64,000 nucleotides of DNA from CALLMM01 sp964429855 (GCA_964429855.1 CAYSDM010000006.1:1-64000); one strand, 5' to 3'. Positions 11,431 to 19,781 are shown, counted from the first letter of the stretch. The notes: generated by a model not told the origin, from the letters alone. Made by a program: numbers and translations.

Positions 11431-12050
11431 GGGTGACCACCCTGAAAGTCAGGCGCTTTCGGCGTGGAGGAACTCCCGTCTCCTCCCGGCGGTTTCGGAG
11501 CCTCTTTCGGCGCTTCCTTCGATGTGTCCGGCGCAGGCGGAGGCGAGGCTGCACGAGGCTTGCCCGCCAGTATCTCCGTGACTTTCCATTCGCCGTCCAC
11601 GATCTCCACGCGATACTTCACCAGCTTCCCCGCGCTGTCCGGAACGCGCACTTCGGCATGCCCCTTGCCGATCGTGAAGAACTCCACTTCTTTCGCCTTG
11701 ATCTCGCCTGCGGGAGCCAGGTCTTCCATGTAGAAGTCCAGTGTGCCGGCTTGCGTCACCATGAAGAGACCGCGCCATTTGCCGGATGAATCGGTCAGGT
11801 CTTTGTAGTCCTCCGTACCCAGCAGACGCCGAACCGTCTGCTGATCGCCGTTCTTGCCCGCCGTCAGCATCTGTTCAACCGCGCGTCCCGGAGCGCCTTT
11901 ATCCCACATTTTCAGGCGAATGTAGGAGGAGAGCTGCTCCTGATACATCGCCGCCAGAACCACCACCGCCAGGACGACCGCCACCGCCAGATACTCTACG
12001 ACGCGCGAGCGTTTTTTCTTTTCGACGGGCGTTGTGCTATTCGTCATCAT
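11427..12050 (-). CDS. single-pass membrane protein of unknown function
   Basis: About 207 residues: a short Lys/Arg-rich start, a transmembrane helix at roughly residues 20-40, a mixed alpha/beta domain resembling small NTF2/DUF4878-like folds (it contains DGEWKV near residue 155), and a disordered tail rich in Pro, Ala, Lys and Glu. The resemblance to NTF2-like lipoprotein domains is weak and is my inference. Two adjacent ATGs at 12050 and 12047 follow GGGAGAAGG; a GTG four codons earlier would include that ribosome site and is rejected. It is the first gene of the TPR/UnbV operon, overlapping the next gene by ATGA. Confidence 0.75.
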   Translation of the reverse strand: MMTNSTTPVEKKKRSRVVEYLAVAVVLAVVVLAAMYQEQLSSYIRLKMWDKGAPGRAVEQMLTAGKNGDQQTVRRLLGTEDYKDLTDSSGKWRGLFMVTQAGTLDFYMEDLAPAGEIKAKEVEFFTIGKGHAEVRVPDSAGKLVKYRVEIVDGEWKVTEILAGKPRAASPPPAPDTSKEAPKEAPKPPGGDGSSSTPKAPDFQGGHP

Positions 12051-12072
12051 GCCTTCTCCCACAGATTGTTAA

Positions 12073-12107
12073 GCCTCCTCCCCGAACGAAAAAGGAGGGG
12101 AGGAGGC
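12073..12107 (-). terminator. 11-bp hairpin downstream of the PhyH gene
   Basis: Arms 12073-12083 and 12097-12107 pair perfectly (GCCTCCTCCCC type stem) around a 13-base loop. It sits 7 bases beyond the PhyH stop and before the TPR/UnbV operon on the same strand. The tail on the minus strand is TTAACAAT rather than a long T run, so it may be a weak or partial terminator. Confidence 0.5.
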
Positions 12108-12113
12108 GATACA

Positions 12114-12953
12114 TCAGAAGCCTGCCCCTCTATGCCGAACCACCGTCACGCCGTCATCTTCCACGAGCGGGCGGTTGTAGTGATAGGGCGGCTCCAGCAC
12201 GGCGCGCTGCGCCTCCGTTAATTCGTTGACCCACTCCGGATAAGAGGTCTGGTGATAGCCGCCGGCATAGTGCAGATAGTGCGGCGAGTAGCGATAGAAC
12301 AGGGCGCGCCGCTCGTTATTGGATCGCCAGGGCAGCGTCCCGTGAGTCGTCGCCTCATCGAAGATCAACATATCGCCCTTCTTCATGGCCGGATTGAGCA
12401 CCAGATCCTGATTGGCTTCCCACTCCAGAATGTCTTTCGGGCAGGGGAAGTTCGACTTGTGGCTGCCCGGAATGCAGCAGAAGCCGCCATCTCCCTCATT
12501 TTGATCCGCAAGCTGGTACTGTATCACGATCATGCCGGTGCGGATATGACCGTTCTTATAGTGATAGGCCGCCAGACCGAAGTAGTTATGCCCCGGTCCG
12601 TGAAGAATGAGTCCCTCCGCGCCTTTGGTGCAGAAAAGAGCAAAGGGAGAGTGATCCATGCGCCAGCCGCGTCCGTGCAGCGTGTTCAGATAGGGGATGA
12701 TTTTGGGATGGACCAGCAGGTCGCGAAACGGATCGCACCAGGGATGATCCCATGTCAGCATCCCGCTGAAGAACCCGCGTTTATGCCCTTTCAGCGTAGT
12801 CGAATCGCCGGTATTCGAATTGCCGTCCTCTCCCATCTTGTCGCGATTGGCGTCGAAAGCGGCGTTCAGGCGATCTACCTCCTCAGGGGTGAGAAAGTTA
12901 CGGACGATCAGATAGCCCTGAATGTCATAAAGATACTTCTCACGATCCGTCAT
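12114..12953 (-). CDS. phytanoyl-CoA dioxygenase (PhyH) family protein
   Basis: A 279-residue member of the PhyH family of Fe(II)/2-oxoglutarate oxygenases, with the typical start DIQGYLIVRNFLTPEEV and the core phrases GDGGFCCIPGSHKSNFP, GDMLIFDEATTHGTLPW and ERRALFYRYSP. The distal iron ligand (His of ATTHG) and the 2-oxoglutarate arginine (ERR) are visible. The usual HxD pair is not: the expected position reads LILHGPGHN. Some members of this subfamily carry LHG there, so the metal site may differ. AGGAGAACGG precedes the ATG. It is divergent from the DUF6785-like gene and probably transcribed alone. The substrate is unknown. Confidence 0.85.
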   Translation of the reverse strand: MTDREKYLYDIQGYLIVRNFLTPEEVDRLNAAFDANRDKMGEDGNSNTGDSTTLKGHKRGFFSGMLTWDHPWCDPFRDLLVHPKIIPYLNTLHGRGWRMDHSPFALFCTKGAEGLILHGPGHNYFGLAAYHYKNGHIRTGMIVIQYQLADQNEGDGGFCCIPGSHKSNFPCPKDILEWEANQDLVLNPAMKKGDMLIFDEATTHGTLPWRSNNERRALFYRYSPHYLHYAGGYHQTSYPEWVNELTEAQRAVLEPPYHYNRPLVEDDGVTVVRHRGAGF

Positions 12954-13153
12954 GGTTCCCGTTCTCCTATGGTATTTGGATTCTGCCCTTTTCGGACAGG
13001 CGTCCTTCCGTGTCAGGCGGGTCTATAGAGAGTTTCTGTCTCAACGGCCTGGCTACCTTCTTCGAGGCGACTTCACGCAGGATTATTTTCACAGTCTATC
13101 GAATCTATCTCTCAACCAGCAGCGCTTCGTTTACCGCAGAGAGGCTTACTAGA

Positions 13154-15137
13154 GTGCACGGTTTTCCTTCTGCTTCACCGCCCCAACACCCCGCTCCCGC
13201 TCCTGACGCGCAGCCTGCCTATCAACCGGTGACATGGCGCGCCATGGCGCTGGGTTTAATCGGCGCCGTTCATGTCTGTATACTGCAGGTCGTATCCAAG
13301 GTGGTTCCCCGGAATGTAATGATCCCCTACTCCAGTGTGCTAACGCTGATGACCGGGGCGATCTTCTGGCTGTTTATTCTGCTGGCAATCAATACGCTGG
13401 TGCGTCAGCGCTGGCCCCGCCGCGCGCTTCGCTCCGGCGAGTTCGTCGTCATCTATGCCATCACCACCGTCGCCGCCTCCATCGGGGCGCAGGATCAGGT
13501 GATGCAGGTCTTTCCCATGTTCGTCTATCCGTTCCGCGCCACGCAGGACGAGCCGATGGGAAAGTTTCGCGGATTTATCCCGGAGTGGCTGGCTCCCCGC
13601 GATCCGAATGTGGTGGAACCCTACTACACCGGCAATATCTCCTTCTGGCAGCCGCATCTGCTGTATGCCTGGGCGGTTCCCTTCTTCTCCTGGATGGTCT
13701 GGCTGATCGCTCTCGGCGTGACGATGTGGGCATGGAACGTGCTGCTGCGCCGCCGCTGGATGGATCATGACCGACTGGCGTTTCCCTGCGTTCAGCTTCC
13801 GCTGGAGATGTGCCGGGAGGGCGGTTTCAGCGGGCTGCTCTCCGGCAAACTGTTCTGGGGCGGCATGTGTNNNNNNNNNNCTCGAATCGCTGGCGCAGAT
13901 CAGTGCGCGGTTCCCGGATGTGCCCTCCATACCGCTCGGATACGCCGCCACGCCGGTGCTGGATGCCTCTCCCGCGCCCTGGAACGCCCTCTCTCCGATG
14001 TATCTCGCCTGGAATACTCTGCATATCGGCATCTGCTACTTTATCCCGATGGACATCCTCTTCAGCGGGTGGTTCTTCTACCTTTTTCGAAAGGCGATGG
14101 AGGTCTTCGGCTTTGCGATGGGCTGGCGCGAACTCGGATGGGACGCCTCCGGCTTTCCGTATACCCGCTCACAGGCGGCGGGCGCATGGATCGCGCTCTT
14201 TCTGATCCTCATCTGGTCAGACCGCAAGAACCTGGGCTACATCCTGAGCAGCGCGTTCCGACGTCGCGCCTATCTGGATGATGCCAGCGAACCCGGCTCC
14301 TACGTCTGGGCGAGCCGCTTTCTGATCGTCGGAACCCTCTTCTTAATCGCCTTCAGTGTGGCGAGCGGTATGTCGCTGTGGTGGGCGCTGGTCTTCTACG
14401 CCTTCTTCTGGATGCTCAACGTCACTATGACCCGCATCTACGCGCAGGTCGGTCCGCCGATTCTCGAACTCTACTATCTTGACCCACAGAAGACCCTGAC
14501 CACTCTCTTCGGAACGCGCCTGCAGAACCCGTCCACGCTCACCATGTTTTCGCTCATGTACTGGTTCAACCGCACCGACCGGGGGCAGCCGATGGCGCAT
14601 CAACTCTCCGCCTTCTATATCGGCTCTACGCTGAAGGTCGCGCCGCGCCCGCTGGGACGCTGGGTGTTTATCGGCTTTGTCGTCGGATGCGTCGTCTGTC
14701 TGGTCACCTACCTGCACTGGGCATATCGGGTAGGGGAGGATCAGTTTGTCGAGGGCGGCTGGCGCGAAACCTTCTCCGCGCTGGCAGTGGCGCGCATTAA
14801 CGACTGGGTCAACACCCCCAAAGGTCCCAACTGGACCGAGGTGGGCTTTATGGCGATAGGCGGCTTCTTCACGCTGGTGCTGGCGAAGATTAACTACACC
14901 TTCATCGGCTTTCCGCTGCATCCGGTCGGCTTCGCGCTGGCGATGTGCTTCACGCTGGAGTACAACTGGCCCGCCTATCTGGGCATATGGATTTTCAAGG
15001 GGCTGCTGCTCCGATACGGCGGACGGGGGCTTTACCTCCGTCTGGCTCCCTTCTTCCTCGGCATCATCCTGGGCGGGTTCGTGGTGCCGCCCTGCTGGGG
15101 ATTTCTCGCCTGGCTCTTCGGGTGGTACGCGAACTAG
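13154..15137 (+). CDS. DUF6785-like multi-spanning membrane protein, broken by assembly gap
   Basis: About 657 visible codons of a polytopic protein with roughly 12-14 hydrophobic segments. The frame is open from a GTG at 13154 (AGAGAGG upstream) to the Ns at 13871-13880, ending exactly on a codon (LFWGGMC), and resumes in a different frame (LESLAQIS) to the TAG at 15135. The halves together align with the intact paralogue at 58559-60499, so this is one gene with a mis-sized gap, not two genes. Large membrane proteins of this type are common in Armatimonadota and Planctomycetota; a transporter role is plausible but unproven. The C-terminal part LHPVGFALAM and LLLRYGG is shared with the paralogue. 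The stop codon falls inside the repeat element that follows. Confidence 0.8.
13871..13880. other. assembly gap (ten Ns) inside a coding region
   Basis: Ten Ns interrupt the DUF6785-like gene. The left side ends on a full codon and the right side begins on one, so the true gap length should be a multiple of three. Alignment to the paralogue leaves about four residues missing, which suggests about 12 bases. Confidence 0.9.
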
Positions 15138-15313
15138 TTCTCCTTCAAGGTAGAACGGTTGTCCAGCCTGACTGTCCTGTTGAGCGCGGCGAGACATCTA
15201 AGATTCTTCGCCTCGCTCAGAATGACAGCCGGGCTGGGATTCGCTCAGAATGACAACGGGGTTGCGCTGCGCTCAGAGTGACAACCATCCAAACTACCTT
15301 GACGGCGTACTAG
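15134..15313. repeat. dispersed palindromic repeat element, copy A (180 bp)
   Basis: The element is bounded by CTAGT ... ACTAG and has terminal inverted repeats: CTAGT, six variable bases, then TCAAGGTAG at the left, and the complement (CTACCTTGA ... ACTAG) at the right. The interior carries the phrases GTTGAGCG, GCGAGACATCT, AAGATTCTTCGC and GCTCAGAATGACA, the last also partly repeated. A second copy with the same ends and interior is at 45057-45230. No coding capacity. A MITE-like or REP-like element is likely. Its left CTAG supplies the stop codon of the upstream gene. Confidence 0.85.
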
Positions 15314-15388
15314 CGCGAAGAGCGTTCGGAAAATGCGGACGCTCTTCCAGCGCAAACACCCGTATATCAATATCAGACAGGTTCCATT

Positions 15389-17113
15389 ATGTTTGCGCGA
15401 TCATCATTCGTCTTTCGGCTATCCGCATCTTCTCTGCTGATTTTGCTGGCGGTCACGCTTATCGGATGCCCTTCCCAAAAGCCGCCGAAAGGCTCCGGCG
15501 CGTCTCCTGCTCCGCCCGGACAGCCTTCTGCGCCTGAAAGATTTGTAGACGTTGCAGAATCGAGCGGGCTGGCAGCTTTCACCCACACCGACGGAGGCAG
15601 CGGACGTAAATACTTCATGGAACAGATGGGCAGCGGAGTCGCCCTCTTCGACTACGACAACGACGGATGGCTGGATGTCTATTTCTGCTCCGGCGCGCCC
15701 CTTCCCGGCTACAAAGGTCCCGAGCCGAGTAACCGCCTGTTTCGCAATAGACAGGACGGAACTTTTGAGGATGTGACCGCGAAGGCCGGGGTCGCTCGCC
15801 GCAACCAGTACAGCATCGGCGTCGCGGTCGGCGACTTCAATAACGACGGCAATCTCGACCTGTTCATCTGCGGCTATAAAGGCAACACCCTCTACCAGAA
15901 CAACGGCAACGGGACCTTCACCGATGTCACCGCGAAAGCCGGGCTGACCGGCGGCAGGTTAAGCAGCAGCGCTGGTTGGGGCGACTTCAACGGCGACGGC
16001 TTCCTCGATCTGTACGTATGCAACTACGTCGTCTGGACGCTGGAGACCGATAAGTTCTGCAGCAAGATACCTGGTCACAAGAGCTACTGCGGTCCCAATC
16101 TCTACAATCCCGAACAGCACTTTCTCTATCAGAACAACGGCAACGGAACCTTTACCGATATCTCCGTGAAGTCGGGCATCGCCGCGAAAAAGGGCAACGG
16201 TCTGGGCGTGGTCTGGTGCGACTACGACGGAGACAATCGTCCTGACATCGTCGTCGCCAACGACCAGTCTCCCAATTTTCTCTGGCACAACAACGGCAAT
16301 GGCACCTTTACCGATGTCGCGGAGGAGAAAGGGCTTGCCTACGGCGAGCAGGGCAACGCGCAGGCAGGAATGGGCATTGACGCCGGAGATTTCGACAACG
16401 ACGGCAAGATGGATTTCCTCGTCACCTATTTCAGCGAGGAGAGCAACGGACTCTATCACAACGAGCCGACCGGCTTTCGCGATATCTCCTTTGTCACCGG
16501 CATGGGCGCGAAGACTCTGATGTATCTGGGATTCGGAACCGGTTTTCTGGACTATGATCGGGATGGCTGGCTCGATATGTTCTTTGCCAACGGTCATGTT
16601 CTCGACGACATCGAGATGTACTCCGACTCGGTCACCTGGGCGCAGCCCAATCAGCTTTTCCGCCGCTCAGGAGTCCGTAAATATGAGGATGTCTCCGCAG
16701 CGACCGGGATAGGAGAGGGCAAGCGCGTCTCGCGCGGAGCCGCCTTCGGCGATCTGTTCAATCGCGGACGCGCCGATATCGTGGTGAACGTTCTGCGCGG
16801 GAAGCCGCTGGCGCTCCGCAACGACTGCGCCCCCAACGCCCGCTGGATCGGTCTGGACCTGCGCGCCTCCCGGGGCAATCCGCACGCCATCGGCGCGAAG
16901 GTCTGGGTCATCGCTGGAGGAATCACGCAATACCGCGAGGTGAAGACCGGCGGAAGCTACGCCTCCGCCAGCGACTCGCGCCTGCTGTTCGGGTTAGGGC
17001 AGGCGGCGCGTGTGGACGAACTGAAAATACAGTGGCCCGACGGCCAGATCACCACGCAGAAAGAGCCGCCGCTGGATCGTTACCATCGCATCGAGGAGTC
17101 GCGTCCGCAGTAA
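15389..17113 (+). CDS. FG-GAP/VCBS repeat lipoprotein with ASPIC/UnbV domain, second copy
   Basis: A 574-residue paralogue of the lipoprotein at 8449-10176. Signal peptide with lipobox LIGC (Cys27), then a seven-bladed propeller with calcium-type loops DYDNDGWLD, DFNNDGNLD, DFNGDGFLD, DYDGDNRPD, DFDNDGKMD and DYDRDGWLD. NNGNGTFTD recurs four times, showing internal duplication. The C-terminal ASPIC/UnbV domain reads AIGAKVWVIAGG, REVKTGGSYAS and IQWPDG. Unlike the first copy it has no TPR gene beside it. The ribosome site is weak (ACAGG). A small 10-of-11-bp hairpin at 15317-15347 lies between the repeat element and this gene. Confidence 0.92.
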   Translation: MFARSSFVFRLSASSLLILLAVTLIGCPSQKPPKGSGASPAPPGQPSAPERFVDVAESSGLAAFTHTDGGSGRKYFMEQMGSGVALFDYDNDGWLDVYFCSGAPLPGYKGPEPSNRLFRNRQDGTFEDVTAKAGVARRNQYSIGVAVGDFNNDGNLDLFICGYKGNTLYQNNGNGTFTDVTAKAGLTGGRLSSSAGWGDFNGDGFLDLYVCNYVVWTLETDKFCSKIPGHKSYCGPNLYNPEQHFLYQNNGNGTFTDISVKSGIAAKKGNGLGVVWCDYDGDNRPDIVVANDQSPNFLWHNNGNGTFTDVAEEKGLAYGEQGNAQAGMGIDAGDFDNDGKMDFLVTYFSEESNGLYHNEPTGFRDISFVTGMGAKTLMYLGFGTGFLDYDRDGWLDMFFANGHVLDDIEMYSDSVTWAQPNQLFRRSGVRKYEDVSAATGIGEGKRVSRGAAFGDLFNRGRADIVVNVLRGKPLALRNDCAPNARWIGLDLRASRGNPHAIGAKVWVIAGGITQYREVKTGGSYASASDSRLLFGLGQAARVDELKIQWPDGQITTQKEPPLDRYHRIEESRPQ

Positions 17114-17141
17114 CGGCAAGAGATACTTCCCCCGGAAAGGA

Positions 17142-17171
17142 AATCCCCCTTCTCAGACGGGAAGGGGGATT
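17142..17171. terminator. bidirectional terminator hairpin
   Basis: Arms 17142-17152 and 17161-17171 form an 11-bp stem of the type AATCCCCCTTC / GAAGGGGGATT with an 8-base loop, between the convergent UnbV gene and the small membrane-protein gene. On the minus strand the stem is followed by TTCCTTTCC. A close relative of this hairpin is at 18782-18810. Confidence 0.7.
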
Positions 17172-17187
17172 GTATTCGGAAGGTCGT

Positions 17188-17451
17188 CTATCTGGGAGGA
17201 GGCTGAAGATTGTATCCGCCCATTCCTCCGCCCTGTCCGGCGCCGCCCTGCGGCGGGCGAGGCACGGGGGCGTTGGCGGGAGGCTGATACATCGGCTGTC
17301 CCTCTTTAACCTTCTGCATGGTCTGCTCGCTGCCCTTGGTCTCCTCTTTAAATCCCGGAGGAGCCAGGAAACGATAGCCGATCGCGACAACCACTACCAG
17401 CAGTACAGCCAGCGCGACCCAGAAAACGACCGGGTTAACTTCTTTCTTCAT
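17188..17451 (-). CDS. small single-pass membrane protein, Pro/Gly-rich tail
   Basis: An 87-residue protein of unknown function: basic start MKKEVNP, one strong transmembrane helix at about residues 8-28, a charged linker, and a tail very rich in Pro, Gly and Gln. The ATG at 17451 is set by AAGGAGAAG seven bases upstream; longer readings lack a ribosome site. It lies directly downstream of the GntR-LacI regulator gene on the same strand, 44 bases after its stop, and may be co-transcribed. Similar short anchored tails are common in Armatimonadota but I cannot assign a role. Confidence 0.7.
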   Translation of the reverse strand: MKKEVNPVVFWVALAVLLVVVVAIGYRFLAPPGFKEETKGSEQTMQKVKEGQPMYQPPANAPVPRPPQGGAGQGGGMGGYNLQPPPR

Positions 17452-17495
17452 TTCAAAACTTCTCCTTGAATCGCATTGAGTAGGAGTGACTATAG

Positions 17496-18650
17496 TCAGG
17501 AAACCGCCGCGGACTTCTGCGGCGTCCCGCACGACTGGCGGATTACCAGACGGGTCGGCAGCAGGATTCGGCGAGGCTCCCCGGTATAGCTTCCCATGAT
17601 ACGACTGAGCAACAGATGGGCGGCAGTCTCCCCCAGATCGCTGAAAGGCTGTTCGATCGTGGTCAGGGGAGGCGAGATCAATCCCGCAGCACGTTGGTTA
17701 TCAAAGCCGACCACCGCCACCTCGTCCGGCACGCATCGTCCCTGCGCCTGAAGCGCCTGTATGACGGTCAACGCCAGTTCATCGTTCACGGCGAAGATCA
17801 CGGTCGGCGGGTTGGGAGAGGAGAGCCATCGGTGAGTGATCCGGGCTACCTCCGAATCCGCATTGCGCTGCGCGCTGCAGTAGGCGACCAGATCTCTCGA
17901 GGAGTCTCGCAAGCCATGGGCGCGCAGAGATAAGCGATATCCCTGCAGCCTCTCCTGACAGGTCGAAGGCTCCGGCTTCATGGAGAGGAACGCTATACGC
18001 CGGTGCCCCAGCGTTATCAGATGGTCGGTCATCTCTTCCGCCGCCGCTGCGTTGTCTACCCCGACATAGTCGCAGGAAAGCCCCGGCAGGTAGCGGTCTA
18101 TCTGCACCACCTGAACCCCGCGATCCAGCGCCTGCTCCAGCAAAGAGCGGTTCTGATCGGTCGGTTCGGCATAGATGATGATACCCCGTATTCCTTTGTC
18201 AAGCAGCGATTGCAGTTGAGCCGCTTCATCCAGCAGCCTTTGCCGTACACTGATGGCGGTCTCCGCGACCACCAGATGGAAGTTGGCGCGCTGCATTGCC
18301 AGCGCGCAACCCTGAAAGATCGCCGCCGAGCCTTCGCGCGACATTCCGTAGATGACGAGGGCGGCAAAGTTGCGCTCGTCACTCTCCTGTCGCGGAGCGC
18401 CCGCGGCGTTTGGCATAACGATCCGCGTTCCGCGCCCCTGCTCCGGCAGCAGCAGCCCCTCCTGACGTAGAAGTTCAATCGCCAGCCGAACGGTCTGGCG
18501 GCTGACATTCAACTCCGTGGCGAGAACGCGCTCCGGAGGCAGGAACTCTCCGTCCTGACGCGCCCCCTGCATGATGCGCTCCCGCAGCAATTGAGCCACG
18601 CGGCGATAGGCAGGTGCCCAGTTTTGAGATTGCATGTTCGGGTCAGGCAT
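17496..18650 (-). CDS. GntR-type DNA-binding / LacI-type effector transcriptional regulator
   Basis: About 384 residues. Residues 12-78 are a GntR winged helix (LPPERVLATELNVSRQTVR, then QGRGTRIV); residues 90-375 are a LacI/ribose-binding effector domain (GHRRIAFLS, PDEVAVVGFDN, PPLTTIEQPF). This combination is that of the arabinose repressor AraR of Bacillus, so a sugar-responsive repressor is likely. The start is set at 18650 because a good promoter (TTGACA, 18 bases, TATACT) lies at 18710-18681, placing transcription start near 18674; ATGs further upstream would be at or before that point. Almost the same promoter precedes the prepilin-like gene, hinting at self-regulation and a small regulon. 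Confidence 0.88.
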   Translation of the reverse strand: MPDPNMQSQNWAPAYRRVAQLLRERIMQGARQDGEFLPPERVLATELNVSRQTVRLAIELLRQEGLLLPEQGRGTRIVMPNAAGAPRQESDERNFAALVIYGMSREGSAAIFQGCALAMQRANFHLVVAETAISVRQRLLDEAAQLQSLLDKGIRGIIIYAEPTDQNRSLLEQALDRGVQVVQIDRYLPGLSCDYVGVDNAAAAEEMTDHLITLGHRRIAFLSMKPEPSTCQERLQGYRLSLRAHGLRDSSRDLVAYCSAQRNADSEVARITHRWLSSPNPPTVIFAVNDELALTVIQALQAQGRCVPDEVAVVGFDNQRAAGLISPPLTTIEQPFSDLGETAAHLLLSRIMGSYTGEPRRILLPTRLVIRQSCGTPQKSAAVS

Positions 18651-18676
18651 AGTCGCTACTCTAGATGCCATTCCGT

Positions 18677-18710
18677 AGCCAGTATAAACCAATCCCAGAC
18701 CAACTGTCAA
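18677..18710 (-). promoter_or_regulatory. regulator promoter with conserved 34-bp box, copy 1
   Basis: On the minus strand: -35 TTGACA (18710-18705), 18-base spacer, -10 TATACT (18686-18681). The whole 34-base stretch matches 19782-19815 at 32 of 34 positions, including the spacer, which contains two TTGGT direct repeats 11 bases apart. Spacer conservation is not needed for sigma-70 binding and suggests an operator. Confidence 0.75.
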
Positions 18711-18781
18711 TAACGTTTCGGAGGAAATACGACTGATCTTCAGGCTATCGAGGGCAGATTGTCATACTTTTCATAAACGAA

Positions 18782-18810
18782 ATCCCCCTTCCGGTTACAG
18801 GAAGGGGGAT
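18782..18810 (-). terminator. terminator hairpin after the prepilin-like gene
   Basis: Arms 18782-18792 and 18800-18810 (ATCCCCCTTCC / GGAAGGGGGAT) with a 7-base loop, 29 bases beyond the stop of the prepilin-like gene. The minus-strand tail reads TTTCGTTTATG. The stem sequence nearly repeats that at 17142-17171. Confidence 0.7.
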
Positions 18811-18839
18811 GAGTTCGTGAACCGGGAGACCCGTGCTGC

Positions 18840-19628
18840 TTACAGATCGGAGTCGTTGTTCAGGTTGCTGCCGCTGCCGATCAGGAGCCAGTTCATGTCG
18901 TGGTTGGGGTTCCAGGACGGCTGCAGATAGTTCAGGCGGAACACCTTCACGTGACCATCCGCAAACGCCGCGTTGAACTGTCGTCCATCGGGCGGACGGG
19001 TCGGGGTCGCGGAAGGATGCACGCCGCCGAACAGGGGCAGTTTCTCCTGATGGAACGCCGCCGCCTCGAAGATCATGATCTGCTGAGCGGGCTTGCCCAC
19101 CTGGGCGTCCTTGGTGCCGGACCAGTAGGTCGGGCTGGGCATCGCAAAGATGCGGTTGTGCTCATCCGCGCCGGCGCAGTCAAAGACATGGCGGAACATG
19201 TAGGAGGAGGGCTTGCCCCACCACTCCGCGTTGTTCCAGGGCCAGCCGGTGCTGCTGCGTCCCCAGTAGTTCTCGCCCGTGTCGCTCGGGCAGCGGAAGA
19301 TCTGGTCGTTCTTGATGTAGGGGCGAAGGAACCAGTTGAAGCCGCCGCCCATCAGGCGAACCAGGTTCTGTCCATCCGGTCGGCGGTTGTTCCAGTTGGG
19401 ATCGCCGGGAGCCGGAAGGTTGCCGGAGGAACACATGGTCTCGTCATAGTCCTGCTGGTACATCTTCAGAGCCAGAGCAATCTGCTTGAGGTTGCTGACG
19501 CAGCTGGCGCTGCGGGCCTGCTCTCGTGCCCGCGCGAAGACGGGGAAGAGAATGGCGGCCAGGATCGCGATGATAGCGATGACCACGAGGAGTTCGATCA
19601 GAGTAAACGCGGAAATCCGCTTTCTCAT
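18840..19628 (-). CDS. prepilin-like protein (H-X9-DG family)
   Basis: A 262-residue type II/IV pseudopilin-like protein. Residues 1-30 are the classic prepilin leader and helix (FTLIELLVVIAIIAIL then FPVFARAREQARSASC), cut by a prepilin peptidase, followed by NLKQIALALKMYQQDYDETM and a C-terminal FADGHVKVFR element, which is the H-X9-DG type signature. Families like this are greatly expanded in Armatimonadota and Planctomycetota, with unknown cargo or surface roles. AAAGGAGAAAG lies before the ATG. It is transcribed from a promoter about 150 bases upstream that nearly matches that of the neighbouring GntR-LacI gene, so it is a candidate target of that regulator. Confidence 0.9.
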   Translation of the reverse strand: MRKRISAFTLIELLVVIAIIAILAAILFPVFARAREQARSASCVSNLKQIALALKMYQQDYDETMCSSGNLPAPGDPNWNNRRPDGQNLVRLMGGGFNWFLRPYIKNDQIFRCPSDTGENYWGRSSTGWPWNNAEWWGKPSSYMFRHVFDCAGADEHNRIFAMPSPTYWSGTKDAQVGKPAQQIMIFEAAAFHQEKLPLFGGVHPSATPTRPPDGRQFNAAFADGHVKVFRLNYLQPSWNPNHDMNWLLIGSGSNLNNDSDL

Positions 19629-19781
19629 GGTGGCTTTCTCCTTTGCTCCCCTACTTCCACGCAGGGGGCATTTGAAATGAATTAGTGCGGCGGTGTCTTT
19701 CTTAACGATGGTAAACGATCCGGTTCTCAGTGCTTTCTACAGTGTTTAGAGTAGTATAGATAAACCGGTTATCTTGACCAC

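Noticed and set aside
13154..15137. Two separate overlapping membrane-protein genes at 13.0-14.3 kb and 13.8-15.1 kb
   Set aside because: The halves are collinear with one intact paralogue; the apparent split is caused by the ten Ns.
15900..16310. Short direct repeats (NNGNGTFTD coding units) resembling an array
   Set aside because: They are in-frame beta-propeller repeats of the UnbV protein, not a CRISPR or tandem DNA array.
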